From Microbacterium sp. W4I20 (GTDB lineage Bacteria > Actinomycetota > Actinomycetes > Actinomycetales > Microbacteriaceae), in NCBI RefSeq assembly GCF_030816505.1, contig NZ_JAUSYB010000001.1:2108001-2172000 (forward strand): 64,000 nt of DNA. Direction: 5' to 3'. The translations under genes and the position numbers were made by a program. Shown in pieces: positions 37,578 to 46,327 of this stretch. The first letter of the stretch is position 1, and every line of letters starts with the position of its first letter. Under the pieces are notes generated by a model. The model was not told the DNA's origin. It saw nothing but the letters and a program-made list of their open reading frames with translations, and did no database searches.

Positions 37578-38881
37578 TACTGCGCGGCTTCCTCGATGGC
37601 GGCCTTCAGGTTCGCCAGCGTGTCCGCGGTGGACTGACCCCCGATGAAGGCGGCCTCGAGCTGATCCTGGAGTGCGGTGTTGATCGCGGCCATCGCGGGC
37701 GACGTCAGCTGCTTCACGTCGGTCGGCTCGATGGTGCCCGCCTGGTCGACGAAGACCGGCATGACGTCGGGACGGACCTTGAACTCCACCGCATCGCCCT
37801 CGAGGTCGAGGCGTGTCGGCAGCTCATTCGTGTTGGCGCAGAACTCGCTCATCGCGTCGGCCGAGACCATGAACTTCAGGAACTCGGCAGCGAGCTCCGG
37901 GTTCTTGGTGCCCTTGGTGGCGACGAGTGCGTTGCCGCCGAGGTCGGTCGCGCCGCGCTCGTCCTTCGGCATCGGGATCGCGGTCCAGTCGAACTTCGCG
38001 AGGGAGTCGATGTCGGGCACGAGGAAGGAGCCGGCGAAGGCCATTGCGACGGTTCCCTCGGTGAAGAGGTTGTCGGCGTAGACCGTGCCCTTGGTCGAGC
38101 TGGTGGGCGGGACCCACTCGTTCTCGAAGAAGCTCTTCGTGAAGTCGAGCGCCTTCTCCCCCTCGGGGGAGTCGATGGTCGCCTCGGTGCCGTCGAGGAA
38201 GGTGCCGTTCGTCTCGAACAGCCAGCTGAGCCAGCGGGGCGCGCCGCCGAGCTGCCAGTTGTAGGCGAAGGGGTACTTGTCCGACGGGAGTTCCGCGCGC
38301 AGCTGCGTGGCCACGTCGGCGAACTCGTCCCAGCTCCACGCGTCGTCCTGCGTGGTCGGGAGCGTCGCCGGGTCGATGCCGGCCTCCGTCAGCATCGCCG
38401 TGTTGACGAGCAGCGCCGACACGTCGGTCTGGTGGGGCACGCCGTAGGGCGCGCCGTCGAAGGAGACGGCCTCCCACATCGCGGGGGTGAACTCGGAGAC
38501 CTCGTCGTCCGAGAAGTACTCGCTCAGGTCGAGCAGCTGGTCCTGGCTGGAGTAGACGCCCAGGTTGCCGTAGTCGACGCGGAACAGGTCGGGCGCCTTG
38601 CCCGAGGAGAGCTGCGCGTCGATGTTCGAGAACATCTGGTCGTAGGGCACCACGTTGAGCTTGATGTCGACGCCGTCGTTGTCGGCCTCGAACTGCGCGA
38701 TGAGGTCCTTGAAGGTGTTCTCCTCCGCCTCGCTGCCCCAGGTGGTGAAGGTGAGGGTCTTGTCGCCGCCCTCTTCGTTGCCGCCGCCACCGCCGCCGAA
38801 GCCGGCACAGCCGGAGAGGACCAGTGCGCTGGCGGCGCCGAGTCCGACGATGCCGATGAGGCGCTTGTCTCTGATACCCAC
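37577..38881 (-). CDS. Sugar ABC transporter substrate-binding lipoprotein (SBP family 1)
   Basis: Extracytoplasmic binding protein, 434 residues. Signal sequence MGIRDKRLIGIVGLGAASAL runs to lipobox LSGC (Cys25), followed by a Gly-rich linker. The family 1 core is evident (TLTFTTWGSEAEENTFKDLI, PDLFRVDYGNLGVY). It is first in the eight-gene operon with both permeases, the dehydrogenase, DeoR, the aldolase and two further genes. The ligand is probably a sugar, amino sugar or uronide, judging from neighbours. A predicted promoter and operator lie about 70-120 bases upstream. Confidence 0.9.
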   Translation of the reverse strand: MGIRDKRLIGIVGLGAASALVLSGCAGFGGGGGGNEEGGDKTLTFTTWGSEAEENTFKDLIAQFEADNDGVDIKLNVVPYDQMFSNIDAQLSSGKAPDLFRVDYGNLGVYSSQDQLLDLSEYFSDDEVSEFTPAMWEAVSFDGAPYGVPHQTDVSALLVNTAMLTEAGIDPATLPTTQDDAWSWDEFADVATQLRAELPSDKYPFAYNWQLGGAPRWLSWLFETNGTFLDGTEATIDSPEGEKALDFTKSFFENEWVPPTSSTKGTVYADNLFTEGTVAMAFAGSFLVPDIDSLAKFDWTAIPMPKDERGATDLGGNALVATKGTKNPELAAEFLKFMVSADAMSEFCANTNELPTRLDLEGDAVEFKVRPDVMPVFVDQAGTIEPTDVKQLTSPAMAAINTALQDQLEAAFIGGQSTADTLANLKAAIEEAAQ

Positions 38882-38946
38882 GCGTCGATCTCCTTCTCGT
38901 GATCTCGCCCGCAGCCTCGATGCTGCGCGGCGTCCCTGTCCGTTGC

Positions 38947-38975
38947 AGTATTCATGAATCGCGCCAATCCGTCAA
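38947..38975 (-). promoter_or_regulatory. Predicted promoter of the binding-protein operon
   Basis: Read leftward, TTGACG (38975-38970) and AATACT (38952-38947) are spaced by 17 bases. They match five and four of six consensus positions. The operator-like repeats lie directly upstream. Confidence 0.55.
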
Positions 38976-38978
38976 GAA

Positions 38979-39005
38979 CTTTCATTCCTTGCTCATTTCT
39001 GATTG
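38979..39005. promoter_or_regulatory. DeoR/AgaR-type operator between divergent sugar operons
   Basis: The segment ctttcattccttgctcattt continuing ctgattg has CATT-type half-sites repeated at about 11-base steps, the arrangement known for AgaR-like DeoR regulators. Part of it (38988-39001) matches 30082-30095 at 13 of 14 positions. It lies between the binding-protein operon and the SIS/PfkB operon. Confidence 0.62.
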
Positions 39006-39063
39006 AATCTGCACAGATCGTCGCCACATGCGCGACGACGGAGAGATCCGAAGGACCATCGAG

Positions 39064-39972
39064 ATGAACGAAACCACCGCCACCTCCGGCGTGATCACGC
39101 GGGCGGAGCTCATGAGCCAGCCCGAGATCTGGCAGCAGGCGCTCGACCTCACCGAGAAGCACAGTGCACTGCTCCCCGCCGCCGGCGAGAAGGTCCTGGT
39201 CATCGGCTGCGGCACCTCCTACTACATGGGTGACGCCTACGCCTACCTGCGCAACGACGCCGGGCTCGGACGCACGCGCGCGGCCATCCCCAGCGAACTC
39301 GACTGGATCGACGACGACGAGCACATCGTCGTGATCTCCCGCTCGGGCACGACCGCCGATGTCGTCGAGCTCGTCGAGCGCTACGGTTCCACGCACCGCG
39401 TCACCGCGATCCTGGGCGACACGAACACCGCGCTCGGCCTGCTTTGCGCCGATCGCACCGTGCACCTCGACTTCGCCGACGAGCAGTCGATCGTCCAGAC
39501 GCGTTTCGCCACGACCGGCCTGACCGCGCTCCGCGCCTCGATCGGCCAGGTGTCCGCAACGCTGGTCGACGATGCACGCGCCGCCCTGGCCGCAGCGCTG
39601 CCGGCCGACCCGGCGCAGGTACAGCACATCGTCTTCCTCGGTCACCGCTGGACCAACGGCCTGGCCCAGGAGGCCGCGCTCAAGGTGCGCGAGTCCGCCG
39701 GGTTCTGGACCGAGGCGTACTCGATGTGGGAGTACCAGCACGGACCCATCTCGTGCGCCGGACCGAACACCCTGGTCTGGTTCCTCGGCGAGGCTCCCGA
39801 GGTGGTCGCCGACGACGTGCGCTCGACCGGAGCATCGGTCTACGTGAACGATCTCGACCCGCAGGCGAACCTTCCCCTGGTGCACCGCCTGGCCGTCGAT
39901 CTCGCCGCCCTGCGCGGGCGCAACCCCGACACTCCCCCGTTCCTCAACCGCTCGGTGCTCGTCACCGACTGA
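39064..39972 (+). CDS. SIS-domain sugar isomerase/deaminase-like protein (AgaS type)
   Basis: The protein has 302 residues from ATG 39064, preceded by GAAGGA; a longer start at 39028 lacks a ribosome site. Two SIS domains are visible: VLVIGCGTSYYMGDAYAYL with ISRSGTTADVVE, and the second near IVFLGHRWTNGLAQEAALKV. The segment AYSMWEYQHGPIS is typical of the glucosamine/galactosamine-phosphate isomerase branch. It likely isomerises or deaminates a phosphorylated (amino) sugar. It starts a rightward operon with the tautomerase-like and PfkB genes and is divergent from the transporter operon. Confidence 0.85.
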   Translation: MNETTATSGVITRAELMSQPEIWQQALDLTEKHSALLPAAGEKVLVIGCGTSYYMGDAYAYLRNDAGLGRTRAAIPSELDWIDDDEHIVVISRSGTTADVVELVERYGSTHRVTAILGDTNTALGLLCADRTVHLDFADEQSIVQTRFATTGLTALRASIGQVSATLVDDARAALAAALPADPAQVQHIVFLGHRWTNGLAQEAALKVRESAGFWTEAYSMWEYQHGPISCAGPNTLVWFLGEAPEVVADDVRSTGASVYVNDLDPQANLPLVHRLAVDLAALRGRNPDTPPFLNRSVLVTD

Positions 39973-39975
39973 CCG

Positions 39976-40308
39976 ATGCCGGTCGTCACGGTCGCCGTCG
40001 CGCCGCATGCCGAGGAGCGCGACCTGCTCGCTCGCGTCGCCGACGCGATCGCCGACGCCCTCGAGCTCGCCGCCGGTGACGTGATCGCGATGTCCGTGCC
40101 GGTGCGCGAGACCGTCTCGAGCGGCGCAGCGCCGGATGCCGTCTCCGAGCCGTGGGTGCTGATCAGCATCCACGGCTCCGACCGCGGCGCGGAGAAGACC
40201 CGGCGTGCGTGCGAGGCCGCGCGGATCGCGGCGGCAGACTGGAGTCGCCGACACGGCGTCGGCCAGGAAGGAGCGTGGTGCGAATGGCTGCTGCCGCAGC
40301 ATCCGTAG
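39976..40308 (+). CDS. Tautomerase-like small protein
   Basis: The protein has 110 residues. It begins MPVVTVAVAPHAEERDLLAR, with Pro2 available as the catalytic base typical of the 4-oxalocrotonate tautomerase superfamily. A beta-alpha-beta pattern repeats near VLISIHGSDRGAEKTR. It lies three bases after the SIS gene and overlaps the kinase gene by 25 bases, so it is part of that operon. The assignment rests on Pro2 and fold pattern only; a sugar-pathway isomerase role is inferred. Confidence 0.55.
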   Translation: MPVVTVAVAPHAEERDLLARVADAIADALELAAGDVIAMSVPVRETVSSGAAPDAVSEPWVLISIHGSDRGAEKTRRACEAARIAAADWSRRHGVGQEGAWCEWLLPQHP

Positions 40309-41264
40309 GTCGATTGCTCGTCATCGGCGAGCTGTGCGTCGACCTGATCATCGAGGTCGACGACCAGATCCGCTTCGGACAGCACGAGCAGATCGTGCCG
40401 CGGACCACGCTCACCATGGGCAGTTCCTCGGCGATCACCGCGTGCGGCGCCGCAGCGCTGGGCATCCCCACCCGGTTGATCAGCGTGCGCGGCGACGACA
40501 CGTTCGGCCGGTTCCTCGACGCCGAGCTCACGGAGCGCCGGGTCGATACCTCGGGCGTGCGCGTCGACGACAGCCTTCCGACCGGAGCATCGACGCACCT
40601 CACCCGCCCGAGCGGCGACCGCGCCATCCTGACCTCGATGGGCTCGATCGGCACGGTGCGCTCGGCGGACGTGACCGCGGCGGACCTCGCGTCGGCCGCA
40701 CACCTGCACGTCGGCAGCTACTTCCTGCAGCACACCCTGCACGACGATGCGCCGTCGCTGTTCCGCGCGGCGCGCACCGCGGGATTGAGCACCTCGCTCG
40801 ACGGCAACTTCGATCCCGCCGAGCAGTGGGACTCGGGAATTCTCGACCTCCTGCCGCACGTCGACGTCTTCTTCGGCAACGAGGAGGAGCTGACCGGGAT
40901 CACCGGTGCCGCCGATATCGACGCAGCGGTCGAGCGACTCCTCGAGATCATGCCGGCGGATGCGGTGGTCGTCGCGAAGCTCGGCGCCGACGGCGCGGTC
41001 GCGGTCCGACGCGTCGGAGGCGGTGTCGAGCGGGTGCGCGCGGGCGTGCCACCCCTGGACTCGGCGCTCGTCGACACGGTCGGCGCCGGAGACACGCTGG
41101 CGGCGGGTTTCCTCGCGGCACGGCTGCTCGGGATGACCGCCGACGACGCGATCGCCTTCGCCGTCGCGTGCGGCACCGCATCGACGCGGGGTGCGGGTGG
41201 GGTCGGCGCTCAGCCCGACCGTGCGACGGCGCTGGCCCTCGCCGCGCGGACCGCGGTCGGCTGA
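40284..41264 (+). CDS. PfkB-family carbohydrate kinase
   Basis: Ribokinase-like kinase, 326 residues. The N-terminal pattern is LLVIGELCVDLIIEVDDQ, the substrate loop contains GSSSAITACGAAALG, and the ATP-site signature DTVGAGDTLAAGF carries the catalytic Asp. AAGGAG at 40268-40273 could serve ATG 40284 or the in-frame GTG codons at 40275 and 40278. It would phosphorylate a keto sugar or sugar phosphate ahead of the class II aldolase encoded in the divergent operon. It is the last gene of its operon. Confidence 0.9.
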   Translation: MAAAAASVGRLLVIGELCVDLIIEVDDQIRFGQHEQIVPRTTLTMGSSSAITACGAAALGIPTRLISVRGDDTFGRFLDAELTERRVDTSGVRVDDSLPTGASTHLTRPSGDRAILTSMGSIGTVRSADVTAADLASAAHLHVGSYFLQHTLHDDAPSLFRAARTAGLSTSLDGNFDPAEQWDSGILDLLPHVDVFFGNEEELTGITGAADIDAAVERLLEIMPADAVVVAKLGADGAVAVRRVGGGVERVRAGVPPLDSALVDTVGAGDTLAAGFLAARLLGMTADDAIAFAVACGTASTRGAGGVGAQPDRATALALAARTAVG

Positions 41265-41275
41265 CCGGACAGCGC

Positions 41276-41578
41276 TCAGAGGCGCCGCGCGGTGATCGCC
41301 TCGCGGCCGTACTCCTGCCGCACCGTGCGCAGACACCGCGAGCACAGCAGCTCCACGCGACGGGGATGCCCCTCCCCGCAGACGCAGTCGATGGTCACTC
41401 GCCACTTGGCGCGGCGACCACAGGGCGCGTAGGCAGTCTCGTCGCCGTGGTCGCACTCGCAGCGCTGCGGTTCGCGGTCGATGCCGGCAAGCTCGCCGAG
41501 GTCGACGATGCTCTCGATATCGGCTTCGGCTGATCTGACCACCAGGCGATGGTGCCAGGAGGAGGCCGCCGACCGCAA
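41276..41578 (-). CDS. Cysteine-rich hypothetical protein downstream of moaA
   Basis: The protein has 100 residues. The C-terminal half carries spaced cysteines and histidines (CECDHGDETAYAPC, DCVCGEGHP, LLCSRCL) that look like one or two zinc-binding sites; the N-terminal part is plain. I do not recognise the family. It begins 20 bases after the moaA stop on the same strand and may be co-transcribed, but a link to molybdenum is not shown. Confidence 0.5.
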   Translation of the reverse strand: MRSAASSWHHRLVVRSAEADIESIVDLGELAGIDREPQRCECDHGDETAYAPCGRRAKWRVTIDCVCGEGHPRRVELLCSRCLRTVRQEYGREAITARRL

Positions 41579-41597
41579 GACGGCGATCCGACTCAGA

Positions 41598-42680
41598 TCA
41601 GCCGCCGATGGCGTTCATGCCGCGCGACGGCTGCAGGAACGACGGATCGTCGATCGCGTGACCCGGCAGCTTGCCGTGCACGCACGAGCGCAGCATCGCG
41701 GCGATGACGTCGTCGCGCTCGCCCGGCACCGCGCCGTCTGCGCGCATCACCTTGGTGAGGTCGTACTCGGCGTTCGAGAACAGGCAGTTGCGGAGCTGGC
41801 CGTCGGCGGTCAGCCGCAGACGGTCGCACGCGCCGCAGAACGGCGCGGTGACCGAGGCGATCACGCCGACCTCGTGCGGGCCGCCGTCGATGCGCCACTT
41901 CTCGGCCGGGGCACCGCCGCGGCCGGGGACCGGCTCGAGGTCCCACCGCTCGCTCAGCGAGGCGAGGATCTCTTCGCGCGTGACCATCGTGGTGCGGTCC
42001 CAGGTGTGACCGGCATCCAACGGCATCTGCTCGATGAACCGCAGCTGTGCGCCGACCTCCATGGCGAAGGCCGTGAGGTCGACCAGCTCGTCGTCGTTGA
42101 CGCCGCGCATGGCGACCGCGTTGAGCTTGAGCGGACGGAGCTCCGATGCCGCCGCAGCCGCGATCCCCTCGAACACGTCCTCGAGGCGGTCGCGTCGGGT
42201 GAGGTCCGCGAAGCGCTGACGGTTGATCGTGTCGATGCTGATGTTGAGACGGGTGAGTCCGGCCTCGATCAGATCGGGGAGCTCCTTCGCGAGGCTGATG
42301 CCGTTCGTGGTCATCGCGACCTCGACCGGGCCGTCCTCGCCCTGGATGCGCGCGATCCGGCGCACGACATTGATGATGTCGGCACGCAGCAGCGGTTCGC
42401 CGCCGGTCAGCCGGAAGGTGCGGATGCCGAGGGAGGCGGCCACTTCGGCGACCTCGACGATCTCGTCGGTGGAGAGGATGCTCGAGCGCGCGAGCCACTC
42501 GTTGCCCTGCTCGGGCATGCAGTACGTGCAGCGCAGCGAGCACCGGTCGGTCAACGAGATGCGCAGATCGCGGTGCACGCGGCCGTGGGTGTCGACGAGG
42601 GCTCCGCTGGTGGGGACGGCGCCGGCAGCAGGTGCGGCCGCGGGCGCGCGCATACCGATCACGACCGGTACGGCCGTCAT
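41598..42680 (-). CDS. moaA: GTP 3',8-cyclase MoaA
   Basis: Radical SAM enzyme that starts molybdenum cofactor synthesis by cyclising GTP; 360 residues. The N-terminal cluster motif is DRCSLRCTYCMPEQ, the SAM-binding segment is RLTGGEPLLR, and the second cluster cysteines are in APFCGACDRLR with a later Cys in LRNCLF. The C-terminus ends in IGG, the Gly-Gly tail needed for activity. ATG 42680 is chosen because the longer frame adds non-conserved residues. It stands apart from the other moa genes, about 12 kb away. Confidence 0.95.
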   Translation of the reverse strand: MTAVPVVIGMRAPAAAPAAGAVPTSGALVDTHGRVHRDLRISLTDRCSLRCTYCMPEQGNEWLARSSILSTDEIVEVAEVAASLGIRTFRLTGGEPLLRADIINVVRRIARIQGEDGPVEVAMTTNGISLAKELPDLIEAGLTRLNISIDTINRQRFADLTRRDRLEDVFEGIAAAAASELRPLKLNAVAMRGVNDDELVDLTAFAMEVGAQLRFIEQMPLDAGHTWDRTTMVTREEILASLSERWDLEPVPGRGGAPAEKWRIDGGPHEVGVIASVTAPFCGACDRLRLTADGQLRNCLFSNAEYDLTKVMRADGAVPGERDDVIAAMLRSCVHGKLPGHAIDDPSFLQPSRGMNAIGG

Positions 42681-42775
42681 CGTGCACCCTCGCTCATCGA
42701 CATCCTTCGAGACTAACCCGCGCCGGGCCGGTGCGGGGCGCCGTGACGCCGATGACCGGCGCATTGTCAGCGTGG

Positions 42776-43237
42776 CTACGAGCCTGCCTCGCGGTCGTCG
42801 CGCAGGGAGACGACCATGCCGCGCAGCATCCGCACCGCGCTCGCCCGCTCGTCGGGTGTCATGCCGCTCAGCATCCTTTCCTCGACGGATCGCACGGCGG
42901 CGCTGGCCTTCGCGAGGCGGCGTCGGCCCAGCGGCGTGAGGCTCGCCGGCAGCACCTTCCCCACCGCCGCTTCGGCCGGCCGCGTGACCGATCCATCCCG
43001 CTCGAGCGCCTGCAGCAGCACGTTCATCGACTGCCGCGTGACGAAGGTGCCACGCGCGAGCTCGGAGTTCGACAGGCCGGGGCGCTGGGCGAGGAGCTCG
43101 AGGCAGGAGTAGTGCGTCACGGTCATGCCCAGCGGTTTCAGCACCGCTTCCATGGCGACGCGCAGAGCGCTGGACGCCTCTTTCAGCAGATAGCCGAGCG
43201 ACGTGTCGAGGTCGATCCCTGCGGCGTCTTGACTCAT
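42776..43237 (-). CDS. MarR-family transcriptional regulator
   Basis: The protein has 153 residues, a dimeric winged-helix regulator. The DNA-binding part includes RPGLSNSELARGTFVTRQSM followed by NVLLQALERDG; wing residues follow. The ATG at 43237 overlaps a perfect 16-base operator and a second copy lies 28 bases away, so it almost certainly represses itself and the divergent VOC-family gene. The effector is unknown; the pairing suggests a small aromatic or electrophile. Confidence 0.9.
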   Translation of the reverse strand: MSQDAAGIDLDTSLGYLLKEASSALRVAMEAVLKPLGMTVTHYSCLELLAQRPGLSNSELARGTFVTRQSMNVLLQALERDGSVTRPAEAAVGKVLPASLTPLGRRRLAKASAAVRSVEERMLSGMTPDERASAVRMLRGMVVSLRDDREAGS

Positions 43238-43252
43238 GTCAGTATTCTGACA
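43237..43252. promoter_or_regulatory. MarR operator 1 (overlaps the start codon)
   Basis: Perfect palindrome tgtcag-tatt-ctgaca. It overlaps the ATG of the MarR gene, so binding would block its expression. Confidence 0.85.
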
Positions 43253-43264
43253 TACTATTCTGTA

Positions 43265-43280
43265 TGTCAGATAACTGACA
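43265..43280. promoter_or_regulatory. MarR operator 2
   Basis: Perfect palindrome tgtcag-ataa-ctgaca with the same half-sites as operator 1, centre to centre 28 bases. It lies 20 bases before the ATG of the VOC gene. The two sites also combine into a larger palindrome (tgacata-N8-tatgtca, 43248-43269). Confidence 0.85.
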
Positions 43281-43299
43281 CACAAGGAAGGTTCATCCT

Positions 43300-43668
43300 A
43301 TGCCCGTCACCGGTCCCGACTTCATCTCCCTCCAGGCGCGCGATCTCGATGCCTCGCAGGCGTTCTACGAGCACTACCTCGGTCTCGTCCGATCGCCGGC
43401 CGGCCCGCCGCACGCCGTCGTCTTCACCACGACGCCGATCGCATTCGCCCTGCGCGACATCGTGCCCGGCACCGATCTCGATGCGGTCGCGCAGCCGGGC
43501 ATCGGTGCGGCGATCTGGATGCATGCGACGGAGGTGCAGGCGATCCACGACGCCCTCGCCGCCGACGGCCACACCATCGTCCAGGCGCCGATCGACGGTC
43601 CGTTCGGGCGCACCTTCACGTTCGCCGACCCCGACGGATACCAGATCACGTTGCACGATCGCGCGTAG
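43300..43668 (+). CDS. VOC-family (glyoxalase/bleomycin-resistance fold) protein
   Basis: The protein has 122 residues with paired beta-alpha-beta-beta-beta units. The first unit begins GPDFISLQARDLDASQAFYE, and the second ends in FTFADPDGYQITLHDRA, the usual C-terminal metal-site strand. AAGGAAGG precedes the ATG at 43300. It is divergent from, and probably controlled by, the MarR regulator. Substrate (toxic aldehyde, dioxygenase substrate or bound drug) cannot be told. Confidence 0.85.
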   Translation: MPVTGPDFISLQARDLDASQAFYEHYLGLVRSPAGPPHAVVFTTTPIAFALRDIVPGTDLDAVAQPGIGAAIWMHATEVQAIHDALAADGHTIVQAPIDGPFGRTFTFADPDGYQITLHDRA

Positions 43669-43674
43669 ATCGGT

Positions 43675-44763
43675 TCAGCTCACCGGCACGAACCGAACGT
43701 GCGCCGGGTCGATCCGCAGCCGCACCGGCGCACCGGGCTCGAGGCCGGCGGCATCCATCAGCGAGACGTCGACCTGACCCGCCGTCGTGTGCACGCGGAT
43801 GCCGGCGAGCGTCGATTCCAGCCGCATGATCGTGGCGCTCCACCTGTTGCCATCGCTCGAGTCACCGTCGGCGACGACGCGCACGTCCTGCGGGCGGAAC
43901 ACCGCGGCGAGCGCCACCCCGTCGGTGGCGGCGAGTGCGCGCGACGCGGCCTCCGCGCTGGTGAGGCCGACGTCGCCGCTCTGCCACCCGCCATCGCGCG
44001 CAACCCCGACGAGCCGATTGACCCCCGCGATGGCGGCGACGAAACCGGATGCCGGAGCGGCGAGCACCTCGCGCACCGGCCCGCTCTGCGTGAGGCGACC
44101 GGCCTCCACGACGATCAGGCGTTCGGCGAGCGCGACCGCGTCGGCGGCGTCGTGCGTGACCGCGATGGTCGTGATGCCCATGAGCTGTTCGCGCAGCATC
44201 CGCCGGATCTCTCCCGCCGTCGCGGGGTCGAGCGCGACGAGCGGCTCGTCCAGCAGCACGGCGCGAGGGGATGCCGCGAGGGCGCGGGCGACAGCGACGC
44301 GCTGACCTTCTCCGCCGGAGAGCTCGCGCGGCATCCGCGAACCGGATCCGGGCAGCCCGACCCGCTCGAGCCACTCATCGGCGGAGGCTCGCGCCGTGCG
44401 GGCATCCACGCCCGCAGCTCGGGGCCCGAAGGCGACGTTCTCGCGCACGGAGAGGTGCGGGAACAGGCGTGCGTCCTGTCCGAGCAGCACGATGCCGCGG
44501 TTCATGGGGGTCGTCCGCACCCGCGGGGCAGCGACCCGGTCGACGACGCGCTCCTCGACCGCGATCTCCCCCGCCGTCAAAGGTTCGAGGCCGGCGAGCG
44601 CCTGGAGCAGCGTCGACTTGCCCGCGCCGCTGGGGCCCATCACGGCGACGGTCTCACCCGCTGCAACCTCGAGAGCCACGTCGACGGCGAAGTGCTCGCG
44701 CTCGACGACGATGTGAGCGCGCAGCCCGCTCGCGGTGTGCTCGACCCGGTCGACCCCGCTCAT
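43675..44763 (-). CDS. modC: Molybdate ABC transporter ATP-binding protein ModC
   Basis: ATPase of the molybdate importer, 362 residues. Walker A is [10 protein letters not shown], the signature is [15 protein letters not shown] and Walker B is [14 protein letters not shown]-terminal TOBE/Mop-like domain ([21 protein letters not shown]) could sense oxyanion. ATG 44763 overlaps modB by four bases. The order modA-modB-modC is typical. It is convergent with the VOC gene, six bases apart. Confidence 0.93.
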   Translation of the reverse strand: MSGVDRVEHTASGLRAHIVVEREHFAVDVALEVAAGETVAVMGPSGAGKSTLLQALAGLEPLTAGEIAVEERVVDRVAAPRVRTTPMNRGIVLLGQDARLFPHLSVRENVAFGPRAAGVDARTARASADEWLERVGLPGSGSRMPRELSGGEGQRVAVARALAASPRAVLLDEPLVALDPATAGEIRRMLREQLMGITTIAVTHDAADAVALAERLIVVEAGRLTQSGPVREVLAAPASGFVAAIAGVNRLVGVARDGGWQSGDVGLTSAEAASRALAATDGVALAAVFRPQDVRVVADGDSSDGNRWSATIMRLESTLAGIRVHTTAGQVDVSLMDAAGLEPGAPVRLRIDPAHVRFVPVS

Positions 44764-45550
44764 CGCGCCGACCCCGGCCGCCAGCCGCGCACCAGCAGAA
44801 GTACCGCGATCGCGGTGGCGAGGAGCAGCAGCGCGAGCGCGACCGCCGCCCCCTGTGACACCCCGGCGCCGTTGAACGCGGTGTAGATCGCGAGGGGCAT
44901 CGTCTGGGTGACGCCCGGACGGTTTCCGGCGAAGAGGGCCGTGGCCCCGAACTCCCCGATCGCCCGCGCGAAGCACAGCACGACACCGGCGACGATGCCG
45001 GGGGGGCGGCGAGCGGCAACGTGATCCGGCGGAGGATGGTCCACCGACCCGCGCCGAGGGCCGCGGCGGTGCGCTCGTAGTCGACGCCCGACGTGCGCAC
45101 GGCTCCTTCGACGGCGAGCACGAGGAACGGCAGCGCGACGAACGTCTGCGCGAGCACCACGGCGGGAGTGCTGAACGACAGCCCGAGTCCGCCGAGCCAG
45201 CCCGCCCGCCCGAAGAGGTAGAGCAGGGCCACGCCGCCGACCATGGGCGGCAGGACGAGCGGAACCGTGACCGCCGCGCGAAGCACAGCGGCCAGGCGCG
45301 GACCGGAACGAGCGATGAACAGGGCGAGGGGCACTCCGATGACGATGCAGAGCACGGTCGCGAAAAGCCCGGTGCCGAGCGAGAGGCCCAGCGCCGAGAG
45401 GGCCGCCTTCGATGTCACGTCGGCGAGGAACGTCGACCACTGCACGCGGGCGATCAGCGCCGCGAGCGGCACGACGAGGAACGCGAGTCCGATCAGGGCG
45501 GGGATGGCGAGGGCGCGCGGCGCATACCCCTGCGCGCCGGCCGAGGTCAT
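44760..45550 (-). pseudogene. modB: Molybdate ABC transporter permease ModB, one-base frameshift
   Basis: The membrane subunit of the molybdate importer is split across two frames. From ATG 45550 the first frame reads a good ModB sequence ([51 protein letters not shown]). It loses sense at a run of seven Gs (45000-45006). The other frame then continues exactly with [20 protein letters not shown] to the normal C-terminus at 44760. Total length is 791 bases, one short of 264 codons, so one base added to the run restores the gene. Start and stop overlap modA and modC normally. This is either a true loss, slippage or a sequence error in a homopolymer. Confidence 0.9.
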
Positions 45551-46326
45551 GGCTTCCCGAAGCCGAAGTCCGCCAGGATCTTCTGCCCCGCGTCCGAGAG
45601 CACGAACGCGACGAACGCGTCGGCGGCATCCGGGTTGGCCGCGTCGGCGAGCGCGGCGATCGGGTAGTGGTTCACGACGTCTCCGGCGCCGTCGGGCACG
45701 ATCACCTCGATGTCGTCGCGTCCGACCACATCGGTCGCGTAGACCAGGCCGGCGTCGGCCTCCGCTGCCGCGACCTTGGTGAGCACTGCGGTCACGTTCT
45801 GTTCGAGGCTCGCCGCCTCGACCGTGACGCCAGCGGCTGAGAGCAGCTTCGCGGATGCCGCCCCGCACGGCACCTCGGGGGCGCACAGGACCGTGGTGAC
45901 GTCGGCGAGGTCCGCGAGCGTCTTCACGTCGCCGGGGTTGCCCGCGGGGACCGCGATCACGAGAGTGTTGGAGACGAACAGCTGCGGGTCGGGCGCAGCA
46001 TCCGCCGCCTTCTCCATGTTCGCCTCGTCGGCCGAGGCGAACACGTCCGCCGGGGCGCCCTCGAGAATCTGCGTGACCAGGGTCGACGAACCGTCGTAGA
46101 CGGGGCTGACCGTGACGTCGGGGTTCTCGGCCGTGAACTCCTCGGCGATCGCATCGAAAGCGCCGGTGAGCGAGGCGGCGGCGTACACCGTGAGCTCGCC
46201 GGTCAGGCCGCTCTCGTCGGCCGAGGCGGATGGCACGGGGGATGCCGGTGCACTCGCGCATCCCGAGAGAGCCAGGGCAGCGGCGGCCAGGAGTGCGGCA
46301 GCAGAGCGACGGAGTGCGCGGCTCAT
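45547..46326 (-). CDS. modA: Molybdate-binding lipoprotein ModA
   Basis: Extracytoplasmic molybdate/tungstate-binding protein, 259 residues. It has a signal peptide with lipobox LSGC (Cys23). ModA motifs include [42 protein letters not shown] and [10 protein letters not shown]. It overlaps the modB start by four bases and follows the Mop-type gene after one base. The importer order mop-modA-modB-modC is read leftward from about 46.7 kb. Confidence 0.93.
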   Translation of the reverse strand: MSRALRRSAAALLAAAALALSGCASAPASPVPSASADESGLTGELTVYAAASLTGAFDAIAEEFTAENPDVTVSPVYDGSSTLVTQILEGAPADVFASADEANMEKAADAAPDPQLFVSNTLVIAVPAGNPGDVKTLADLADVTTVLCAPEVPCGAASAKLLSAAGVTVEAASLEQNVTAVLTKVAAAEADAGLVYATDVVGRDDIEVIVPDGAGDVVNHYPIAALADAANPDAADAFVAFVLSDAGQKILADFGFGKP

Positions 46327-46327
46327 C

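Noticed and set aside
39976..40308. The 110-residue protein as a confirmed 4-oxalocrotonate tautomerase
   Set aside because: Only Pro2 and a broad fold pattern support it; the length exceeds the classic 62 residues, so it is kept as tautomerase-like.
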